Shown here piece by piece: positions 1 to 9,486 of a stretch of DNA of 64,000 nucleotides. Source of the DNA: Nomia melanderi (Eukaryota > Arthropoda > Insecta > Hymenoptera > Halictidae); the NCBI RefSeq assembly GCF_051020985.1, contig NC_135007.1, positions 15,775,501 to 15,839,500 on the forward strand, given 5' to 3'. Every line of letters starts with the position of its first letter. The first letter of the stretch is position 1. The notes below the pieces were generated by a model, which did not search any database, was not told where the DNA came from, and was given only the letters and a program-made list of their open reading frames with translations. A program made the translations under genes and the position numbers.

Positions 1-630
1 ATCTTATCTCCTTGCATCTCAAAATTCTTGGCAAAAGATATTACAATGAAATGATACAAAGTTATTTTATTTCAGTGTTTCTCCGCGTTATACGAAGATC
101 AATATTAAATACCAAAGTTTATTATTTCGATGACGTTGCTTTCCCGAGTTCCAGTTTCTCTGTACTTTTCTCGATCGATGATTTACAGATCTTTCTCATC
201 GAGCTGGACGAATTTAGTTGCTAACCAGGTGTTCCCAGGTGTTGTTTCGTCTCTGTGTCCTTTGAATCCGAGCTGCTTTGTTTCCTTGATTTTTTTTATC
301 GCCGCCGCTCGAGCTCGAAGTGAATCGGAAGAGGCGATCATTCTTTCGCTTCGAGCTGAATGAACTTGATCACCTGTCGCAGCGAGTATTTTTAGAATAC
401 TATTTCGTTTCGAGGCTTTCCGAACTCTTCTCTTCTTCTTCGTTCTCTTTCTTCACGGGCAACGAAAGTTCCGATCATTCTTTCGCTCTCCGACTGAATG
501 AACCGATTCCAACTTGGAACTCTCGCAATCTTCACACTACCGGACGACGGATCCGTTCACGACTCCCTCCTTCGCAGTTATCGAAATGATAACGAACGCT
601 TTCGTAAGAATCTATCATAGAACTAATTAA

Positions 631-1033
631 CTCTTTGCACTCGGAAGTTTTTCACTAGAAACATTTTAACATTTCCTGATGAGATGAAATCGATATTTCG
701 TGAAACTAAGTCGAAATAACGCGTACATCGAGGAACAAAGCTATTTTATTCGAATATTTCTCAAAATGATGCATTATAGACTTACTTCAGTTCGCTCACT
801 TAAACGATGATTATTCGAAAATATTTCTATATTATAAATAATGCCACCTACTGACGTTCAGCTAGATAAACATGCAATTATAATGATGCAATTCAATCGA
901 ACGATTTAATATTTGATCTTTCCCATTTCGTGTATTTTGCTGCATCAAATCGGCGTTCAACGTGTTAAATATCAAATTTTATAGTTTCACTTATAAAATC
1001 AAGTGATGAGAGTCACCTCTCGAGTGCAAAGTG
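631..1033. mobile_element. TTAA-type MITE, CCCTTTGCACTCG family
   Basis: The left end reads TTAA then CTCTTTGCACTCGG. The right end reads CTCGAGTGCAAAG, the inverse of the left end. The internal sequence is shared with copies at 10.83-11.35 kb. There is no coding capacity. TTAA at the junction and ends starting CCC or CTC resemble piggyBac-type non-autonomous elements; that class is inferred from ends alone. The right-hand TTAA is degraded (GTGTCAA). Confidence 0.6.
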
Positions 1034-1400
1034 TCAATACCTAGCTAAACGACAAGTCCGAAATCTCGATAGATCCCACTGATCCAGAAACCAATCCGTT
1101 ATTCAGAAAACTCAGAGTTTCTATAAATAACGTCGAGAAAAAAGCGAAATCGGTTAGTAATTCCATCGTTAATCGGCCGTGCGAGTTCCTTTCTCCCAGA
1201 TGAAAGAGAAGAACGCCCAAGAATGGCCGGTTGCACCTCGATTACTGCGCCTAGCCGAGGTTCGCGTGAATTTTTCAAGCACCCTCCCCCTTTCTCCTTT
1301 CTTTATTCAATTTCCCCCCGGCGCGGTCCTCTCCTGCAGCGGGAGGAAACCGTTCGATGGAAATAGCGCATCGTATTTTTAGGGAGCACCGGTTCCGATA

Positions 1401-1703
1401 TACAGGGTGTACGATTCATCGGTCGCGACGATTTATACGGCACTTCCGGTCATCGAACAGGTCGTCGAATTCGCTTTAGTAACAAACAGTACACCACCTA
1501 CAATACACTGTCCCGTTTACAAAATGTAAAGGTCACCTTGACGTTATCGAGCAAATCATTTTTTACTCATTTTCCCGTCGTTGCAACTCGTCCAGAACTT
1601 TCGTCTCTTTCTCTTACAGTTCATTTGTATGATGAACGATAAAGTGAAAATCCTGAAGTACAATGAAAACGACAATAGATTCTGGCAAATGGTACACCCT
1701 GTA
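1401..1703. mobile_element. MITE with 12-bp perfect terminal repeats and TA flanks
   Basis: TACAGGGTGTAC at 1401-1412 is matched exactly in inverse by GTACACCCTGTA at 1692-1703. Each end is flanked by the dinucleotide TA (1399-1400 and 1704-1705), as expected for a Tc1/mariner-type target duplication. The roughly 280 bp interior has no transposase frame. Assignment to Tc1/mariner is inference from the TA flanks. Confidence 0.55.
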
Positions 1704-2590
1704 TAACGAAGACTGCTTGGTCGAGATCTCCGTCGAAGGGAACTCGAAGAGATGTGTAGACGTTTATTTAAACGATGACAATTTATATATTTTTCGTTGT
1801 CAACAGAAACTTTTTTTTTTAATATCTTTTTCTTTGTTTCGCGTTTATTCGAAACAACGCATACACGCACGCACGTCCATGAAGTTTACGTCAATATTAA
1901 CCTACGCGTCTGCAACGTGAACAGGATTTTCGCCGAGGGAAGACTCGAAAGAATTCCGGAAGACAAACGAAAGAATTGCGAGCAGTTGGCGAAACCGATT
2001 TCAGAGGGATCGGCGCCACCGCGCGCCGGTGTGCTCGGTGTATCGCGAGATAAAAGGAATATGGGCCAACAAACAGCCGGCCCGAAATATCTCGAATTTG
2101 AGTCACTGCGCGCTGCCGCGAATAAATATTTGTTCGACAAGAATACGGGATCGCGATACGACAACGGGCCCGATTATCGATTGTTGGCTCGGTCGCGTCG
2201 TTTCCTGGTTGAACGGTCCGGTATGCTTCGCGCGATCGGATTCGAGCAATTCGGTGGTCCTGCTTCCGAACTGATCCTAAGAGCTGTGATCTTTGACATT
2301 TCTGCTTGATTTCGGTGGGAAACGATCGGCGATCGTACATTGTAAACAGGTGTATTTCGCTTGCGATGCTATAAAATTAGACTCAGTTCCGCAAGCTGTT
2401 AGGAAGAAGCTCGGAAATTCATATTTGGAAGACTAAGTCGTAAACAAATGATTGAATTACTCGAATAGCAAGAGATCAGCACGTAGTTTCCTATTTTTCT
2501 ATTATTCAAGTGATTGATATGTAATTTAGCTTCACCTGTTGAGGGTTTTGTATACTTCAGAGAATCTTCGTCTGCAAAGACGAAAGTTAT

Positions 2591-2848
2591 AAAATATATT
2601 CGTTTGATAGAATTATTGAAGCTATTGAATATATTGTTAATTCATATTCATCTGTGGATATTTATTAATGTCATACTGCATAGATTTTGTTATAATCTTG
2701 AACATAAATTCGGCCCATGGAGGGTTAATGACGAGTAAGACTCGTGATGATTTCTAGACCAATTTTACAACCAATGTTCATTACACACTGATCAAACAAC
2801 TATTTTCATCTCCAAATGAAATCTCTGCTTCAAGTAGAATGGAAAATT
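2591..2848 (+). repeat. Dispersed repeat copy A (pairs with 7097-7354)
   Basis: This block of about 258 bp is closely similar, in the same orientation, to 7097-7354, with small indels. Shared landmarks include TCGGCCCATGGAGGGTTAA, GACGAGTAAGACTCGTGA and TTACACACTGATCAAA. Similarity continues through the right TTAA end of a miniature element and beyond it, so the duplicated unit is larger than that element. Confidence 0.7.
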
Positions 2849-4027
2849 CTCTCACATTTCTCCCAAATTCTCGATAGTAAAATGTTACACAACCTTAGTA
2901 ACGAAAGTAAATAGCACCGCAAGGGGTTAGCGTAGCTATAACCATAGCCGCCTATAGTTTTCCCTGAATTTTCCATTTCTCGAGTCCTGCAAGGAATTAT
3001 GGCGGACAGACTCCGGCGACAGATCTTCCTCTGAATATTCCGTTCTTCGGGAGGATCTCGGTAGAGAAATATTGAAGATGGCACGGCGAAGCTTCCATCG
3101 AATTCTCTTTCTTCCAGGAAAATTCTGGTGACAAATTGTGGAAGATAACGCGATAGATTTTCCTTTGAATCCTCTGTTCTTCAGGGAAATACTGGTGGGA
3201 AGTTATTGAAGATTTTCCTTTTCTCTGTCTTCGATTGCTCCAAAATCTTCCGAATTCTCGAAGTTCGTTGCGATGTTCGGAAATGTTTATTCTACTTCAA
3301 TCTATTCTTGCTCTTCGACAATTCTCGATCATCGGTTCGCTATAAATCAGCTTCGAGCCAGTGGAATCGTCCGTCGAGAGATCGACGCTGCTGAAAAAAA
3401 TCTCGCGCGAATCGTTTCGCGGAACTTCCCCGCGGCAGGCGCATCCGGTGTTGAAAGTTTCCGCTGCACCCGCCGCCGCTTTGGTACTCGCGTCAGTTAG
3501 GCGAGGTTTCGCAGTCGGAGAGGTTCGTCAAATATTTGCGATTCGGCGCGGAAATCTTTCCGCTTGCTCGGAGGAATCGATGCCGGAAGAAAAGCCTCCG
3601 GAATCGATTCGCAGGTTCGATTTGTTACTTATGCAATCGACTGGCCGTTGTTTCGCAATCGCTTTGACCTCGTTCAAGATCCGCGGACAGTTGTCCTGCC
3701 CGCCGGAAGCTCTGAACGTCCGTAACCTCTGGTATTAACGAAACCGAGCCTTTTTGCCGGGAAATGTTACAGTTGGTTTCCCTTTATTTTTCGAGCTCTT
3801 TGAATAGCTCCGGGTAGCTTCTGTGATAATAATAATCATTTTTCCGGTGGACTTGGGAATTGGATGATGGTGAATGTGTTTGGCATCTTAGAAATTTGTA
3901 GGATTGATTCATTGTTTCTCTGTGCTGTAGTTCTTCTACATTGCGAACTTGTTTCTTCGATTGCTTGTAAGAGCACTCACAAGGAAATGAAAGTTGTTAT
4001 GTTTTAGATCGTTAAACTTCAAATTTG

Positions 4028-4545
4028 CCATTTTTAAATTCTCAAACTTCAAATACCATTCATTTACTCATTTTCCATTTCCAAATTCTCAAACTTCAAA
4101 TACCATTCATCTATTCATCTCCCATTTCCAAATTCTCAAACTTCAAATACCATTCATCTACTCATTTTCCATTTCTAAATTCTCAAACTTCGAATACTAT
4201 TCATCTACTCATTTCCTATTTCCAAATTCTCAAACATCAAACATCAAATACTATTCACCTGTTCATTTCTCATTTGCAAATTCTCAAACTACAAACATCA
4301 AATCCCATTCATCTATTAATTTCCCATTTCCAAATTCTCAAACTTCAAACATCAAACACCATTCATCTACTCACCTCCCATTTCCCATTTTCCATTTCCA
4401 AGTTCTCAAACTTCAAACATCAAATCCCATTCATCTATTAATTTCCCATTTCCAAATTCTCAAACTTCAAACATCAAACACCATTCATCTACTCACCTCC
4501 CACTTCCCATTTTCCATTTCCAAGTTCTCAAACTTCAAACATCAA
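4028..4545 (+). repeat. 47-bp minisatellite array
   Basis: Tandem copies of a unit containing AATTCTCAAACTTCAAA followed by a variable CATTCATCTACTCA segment. The first copies are spaced 47 bp apart. Later copies are lengthened by inserted CATCAAACATC and CCATTTCCCATTTT segments. The array is open in more than one frame, which produces a long spurious reading frame running to about 4,968. Confidence 0.85.
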
Positions 4546-5636
4546 ACATTCACCTCCTCCTTCAACCAAAAATCCACCCCGTCTCCCCCGATCATCGCCA
4601 ACAAAGAAACTTCCCTAGCCACCGAAAGACTCCCAATTTCCCAGCGACTAACGACTACGCGAACTGAAAATCAAGCCCAACCGTCGATTAACAGCCCCAC
4701 CGTGCACGACACCTGGCCATCAGCAGCCGAGCCCGCGCCGCGTATCGTTAGAAATAACATTGTCACAGCCGACCCCAAGGTCGGCGGAGTTACATGCCGC
4801 GATAACGAGAAAATCGTTCTGCTGTCGCCACTGGGTCACGACCTCCTTCCTCTTTCAATTCTCCGGAGGTCGATAACCTCATTCCCGTCTGAGCGCGCCA
4901 ATTTCATGACCTACCTTCTCACGAGCCTACACACGCACACCGGACGCACGGTCTCTCCGCGACGCTGATCTCGCGCTCGTGTGCCTCGTCGGGGTCCCAA
5001 CTTCGACCGAAAATCAATCACGCCGATCCGCGGTTTCTCAAATTTACTCGAGCAGCCAATCTCGGCTTCCTTACTGCCAGTTCCTGCGAGATTGATTGCG
5101 CGTGTACGTGTACGTGTACAAAGCTGAACCTCGTTTGCTCTGCGATATCGTACTTCTAATGAGAATTTGGTAGTCGAGCGTTGTACGGGCTACCTTTGTT
5201 TTCGGGAGATAAAATGTGGCAATGAATGCGTAGAGGGACTTTGAATAGAGTTTCTAATAAATATTCGAAAGAATAATAAATATTATTAGATATAACTCTT
5301 TGCGAACGAAGACTCGCAGAGTATACTAAACTTTCAGCAGAAGAAGCTGAATAAATAGAAAACTCGAACTTCAGAAAGAATGGAACTGCTGAGCTTGTTT
5401 ATTTGAATAATTAACGCATTGCACGCCTAAATTTCAGCTACTAAAAACGCGAGCCTCGGTAATCGTATTCATAGATTTTTGAACAAATCAAACCGAAGTT
5501 TGCAACTTACGAAAAAGAATAAGAAATTCGATGCTGTAATTTTACTTTGGATTTGTGTTATAGTATCTAAAATGTTAGATTGTAAGATAGTAATTAAGCG
5601 ATAGTCTAAAAATCGTCAAATTGACGACATGCGTCC

Positions 5637-5764
5637 TTAACACTAGATTTACGGACATTTATTCTATTGTTCCTAAAGTGTTAGGATTTTGGAATAAATT
5701 GATCAAAGACTAAGTTGATACCCTGTAATATCGATTTTGACATGTTAGTGATCCGAACGTAAAT
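5637..5764 (-). mobile_element. TTAA-CACTAG MITE, reverse-orientation copy
   Basis: TTAACACTAGATTTACGGAC at the left matches the reverse complement of the right end of the copy at 18,039-18,237. The following ATTCTATTGTTCCTA is also shared with that copy. The far end (CATGTTAGTGATCCG) is degenerate, so the right boundary is approximate. Confidence 0.45.
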
Positions 5765-6262
5765 TTCAGAGTTTTTGGAGTTTCTGAAAAGTCTCCTTCA
5801 CATCATTCGAATCGGTGTTATGATTCTTCGATGGAGGATTGTGTAATTTCAGAATTAGACGAGTATAATTAGGGACAAGAATAGAATTGAATTTTAGGCG
5901 TTCACGAGATACGTGTGAGCCGAATATTAACTCCCCGGTGTGTGCCGGGAAGTTGGACACGTGACCGAGCTTTTAAATCGAGTTTAGTGAATAGAAGTAT
6001 TTTCGGAGTCGCGTTAGTTCGAGGATAACGTTATTTCGGGGATTCGAAGATTAAATTGGGAGAAATGTTGTGTTGTCGGATTACAATGGCGAGTTCGACG
6101 CGCGGCGGAGCTTTTACATTGAATTCCACGTGCAGGAATATTCGTAGGTTCAACATGAGTTTCTCGATTTAAAGAAAATTATATCGACCGATCGTGCAGA
6201 TAGATATAGAATAAATATCTACATAATTTCATCCCTTAACTGGAATTCGTTAAAGCGATGCT

Positions 6263-6370
6263 TTAACACTAGGTTCACGGAACCCGTCAATCTGACGGAT
6301 ATTGAGTTAAACATTATTTAGTAATAGTTCAAGTCGATCAACGCTTTGGTTTTGAAGCTACACGTGTTAA
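6263..6370 (+). mobile_element. TTAA-CACTAG MITE, short copy
   Basis: TTAACACTAGGTTCACGGAA opens the element and CACGTGTTAA closes it, with TTAA at both junctions. The interior (GACGGATATTGA, AAACATTATTTAGTAA, TTTTGAAG) matches the longer copy at 18,039-18,237. It is an internally deleted, non-coding relative. Confidence 0.6.
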
Positions 6371-6938
6371 AGAAAGCCCCCGAGGCGAAGGGTTGGAAAA
6401 TGAATGTCGCGAAACGTTCAATAGCGAGGATTATGTTGAAGTTTCCTCCCAGCGAAATTAGCTAGAAAAATCCACACGCGCGTATAAAAATCTGCAGTCT
6501 AGTAATGATATAGCCGGCTAATAAACCCAGCGGGATCATAGAGGGTTGGTTCCGGCGGTCAACAAAGGGTATCGCGAAAGCAGGAAAGCGATACCTCGGC
6601 CAGTGCCGTGGAAAGCAGCTCCCTTACAAATTAGTTTCTCTTTCGGAGCAGCTTTGAACATTTTTGAGCTGGCAAAGGCGATCGCGGTGCCCTAACTAGC
6701 TCGAACTCGCAAAAGGAGGAGCTGTGCCTTTAAAACTGTCCTCGTGCCGGAACGTTTTTTCATCGGGACTCAAAGTAATTACGGTATACAATTTAAAAAG
6801 AAGGCTCGAGTGAAACATTGAGAAACATAATAGGAATCTCGCATACCCTAATTCGTTAATGAGTGTTCAATGAAACTGAAGCTCGTTCTTCATTTATTAA
6901 CTCTCGCGACTCTTCGTAGTAACTTCCGAATAAATTAA

Positions 6939-7225
6939 CCCTGTAGGCCCATGTAACTTTGAAGTCGTATATCAGTATATTGGCATCTTGTTGATTTATT
7001 TCATTTTACTCGAAATGGTGAATAAAATTAAGTAATCGGTTAACTGAAACTTTCACACGCTCAGGGTTGAAAGTTTGTCAGCGTAACTTGAAATACAAAA
7101 TATATTCGTCTGATGAAATTATTGGAACTGCTGAATAAATTATTAATTCGTATTCATATGTGGATATTTATTAATTTTGTACTGCATGGATTTTTATAAT
7201 CATGAAAAATTCGGCCCATGGAGGG
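6939..7225. mobile_element. TTAA-flanked MITE, CCCTNNAGGCCCATG family
   Basis: The left end is TTAA followed by CCCTGTAGGCCCATG. The right end is GGCCCATGGAGGG followed by TTAA, giving imperfect inverted ends with TTAA on both sides (6935-6938 and 7226-7229). There is no reading frame. The right part belongs to the duplicated block also present at 2.6 kb. A third end, GGCCCATAGAGGGTTAA, lies at about 7,378-7,394. Confidence 0.5.
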
Positions 7226-7354
7226 TTAATGACGAGTAAGACTCGTGACGAAGATTTCTAGACCAATTTTACAACCAATGTTCATTACACACTGATCAAA
7301 GCAAACTATTTTCATCTCCAAATGAAATCTCTACTTCGAGTAGAATGGAAAATT
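7097..7354 (+). repeat. Dispersed repeat copy B (pairs with 2591-2848)
   Basis: Second copy of the block at 2591-2848, same orientation. It differs by substitutions and short insertions such as GAA after GACTCGTGAC. It is followed within 40 bp by a further partial repeat of its own internal TTATAATCATGAAAAATTCGG segment. Confidence 0.7.
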
Positions 7355-8044
7355 TTATTATAATCATGAAAAATTCGGCCCATAGAGGGTTAACGAGAAG
7401 AATAATGGATTACTGAAAGAAGAAGAAGCTAGCTCGAGTAGAAACGAATAACAAATTACCATCGGAAAACGAGACGATCGGGCCTACGTTGCTCCACGGA
7501 GTGACCCCGCGACCTTACCTCCCAAAAAGGAGCAAGAAGAACAAGGAAAAGAGAGTGAACTGCCGGCTGTTGGACAACCGTCCGCAGTCCTCGTGTCGGT
7601 AAATATATTATCACCGTCAACCGGCTGTAGAAGGCCTGGCTGCACGCCGGTGTCAAAGCGGAGAGACCCGTCCGACCCGAGCGACCCGTCGACCCACCCC
7701 TGCGGGGCCCCTCTGGTCGGCTCGCACCTACACACAACACGGCCGTCCCCCCCTCTCCGCCGGCGTCCGGGGGCGTCGTGCATACGTGCACACCGTTAAC
7801 CGTCTGCACGTACGATTGATGGCGAGGCAACGGTGGCAGTGACCCATGACCCGGATTGGAAACTGGGTGCCGGAGAGAGGCATACCCGGCGAGGCCGAGA
7901 GGGCGAGAGTTGGGGTTAGGATAGGACACCGGCGAGGATCGATTTTCCCTCTTGGTGCGCCTCTATCCACCCTAGACACCGGCCGGGGAGGGTCTTTCTC
8001 GCCGAGAGACGGAGAGCGGTGGAGAAGCTGTCGACCGGGGGGTA

Positions 8045-8760
8045 GAGGAGGACGCTGCTAGAGAGAGAGAGAGAGGGGGTGTAGGTTTGTGAAAGAAGGA
8101 ACGAGTTAGAGATGCTAGAAGAGGAAAGAGGGAAATAGGGAACACGAAAGAGGAAAACGCGAGATGTCGATCAGAGGGAGAGAGAATGCGAAAGGGAGGA
8201 AGAGAGAGAGATGTCGAAACATAAAGAGACGAGGATGCTGGTAGAGAGAAAGAGAGAGACAGAGGGTGCTGGTAGAGAGGGAGAGAGAGAGGGTAGGTTT
8301 GTGAAAGAAGGAACGAGGTAGAGATGCTAGGAGAGGAAAGAGGCAGAGAGAACGCGAAAGAGGAAGAAACACGAGATGTCGACCAGAAGGAGAGAGGATG
8401 CTGATAGGGAGAAAGAGAGAGATAGAGGGTGCTGGTAGAGAGGGAGAGAAAGAGAGAGAGGGTAGATTTGTGAAAGAAGGAACAAGTTAGAGGTGCCAGA
8501 AGAGGAAAGAAGGAAATAGAGAGAATATTAAATAGAGAAAGAAACGCGAGAAGTCGACCAAAAGGAGAGAGGATGCTGATAGAGAGAGAAAGAGAGAGAG
8601 AGGGTAGGTTTGTGAAAGAAGAAACGAGTTAGAGACTAGAAGAGGAAAGAGACAGAGAGAACATTAAAGAGAGGAAGAAACGCGAGACGTCGAAAGAGAA
8701 AGAGCCGACGACGGAAAGGAAGAGGAAGCAGAAGACGAAACAGAAAGAGAATCCAAAGGG
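8045..8760 (+). repeat. GA-rich degenerate long-period tandem repeat
   Basis: A purine-rich stretch of about 700 bp on the + strand. The phrase GGTTTGTGAAAGAAGGAACG (or a near copy) recurs at about 8083, 8295, 8464 and 8606, at spacings of about 212, 169 and 142 bp. Each copy is followed by gaggaaagag and a GAxATGTCGA-like phrase. This is a decaying higher-order tandem repeat and not a plain GA microsatellite. Confidence 0.75.
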
Positions 8761-9486
8761 GCTGAAAAAAAGCGGCTGGCGAAAGGAGCGAAAGGGCCGA
8801 GGAACGAACAAGTGGGATCAAAGGGGTCGCGAGCGAGGACGAGAGGAAAGGAGAGGTTCTCCTCTCTTCCTCGTCCCCTCGGTTGCGGCCCACCCTTCGC
8901 CGGCAGCCACTTCCGCTTTCCATCCGCGCGCGTTATCGGTACACGGCTCCGACGGCAGCCACCTCTCGAGATCCTGCGGCAGCTTCCTGCTCCCGAATCC
9001 TCGGAACGGAACGGTTCTCCCGAGGGATCGGGAGCGATTAAATTTCAACCCCCTATTACGGCCGCCGACTCCCGGTTCAATTCGATTCCTCGAGGCGCAG
9101 CGTCTATTTTAATGATTACGCTTTTCGGTTCATCCCCTTCCGACGAATAATAGGAACCTCAGACGATCCGTCCCGTTACATTCGATCGCAACGCGAACTC
9201 GCTGTTCGGGGTGGATTCTATCGCGGGGGAGGCGGCTACCGGAATTCGACGCACGCGTCCACAGAACGAAGACGAGCCGGTGAACGCGCGAAGCGGTCCC
9301 AGGCGATAACGATGCGGTCGGCGAACGATCGTCATCGCTGGTACCGAGGCCGTCGATCGGAAACCGGTTTCGTCTTGGACCGCCGGCCGGCTCGTTACCC
9401 CGGCGAGCGCGATTGTTAATTAGATTAGAATACTGTAACGCCCTCTGCGGAAGCTCCGATGTCATCCTGCCTTTCTCTTGTTTCAG

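Larger units (their letters stand above)
1..9486. other. Non-coding stretch, probably a Galpha-s intron
   Basis: No coding exon could be supported here. Reading frames of up to about 320 codons exist but are low-complexity or lack family motifs. The Galpha-s P-loop and the exons preceding the FLDK exon were looked for and not seen, so this is probably intron of that gene, although an intergenic part cannot be excluded. It contains miniature transposons (about 0.6-1.0, 1.4-1.7, 5.6-5.8, 6.3 and 6.9-7.2 kb), a duplicated block of about 260 bp (2.6 and 7.1 kb), a 47-bp minisatellite (4.0-4.55 kb) and a long GA-rich degenerate tandem repeat (8.05-8.75 kb). CpG content is high around 7.5-8.0 and 8.8-9.4 kb. 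Confidence 0.55.

Noticed and set aside
1797..2309. 170-codon open frame on the + strand
   Set aside because: Low-complexity start, no recognisable motif, overlapping open frames on the other strand of similar length; typical chance frame in CpG-rich DNA.
1..9486. Search for the missing Galpha-s N-terminal exons (P-loop GAGESGKST and the exon before FLDK)
   Set aside because: No matching sequence was seen in any frame by eye; a translated alignment of Galpha-s to this stretch would settle it.
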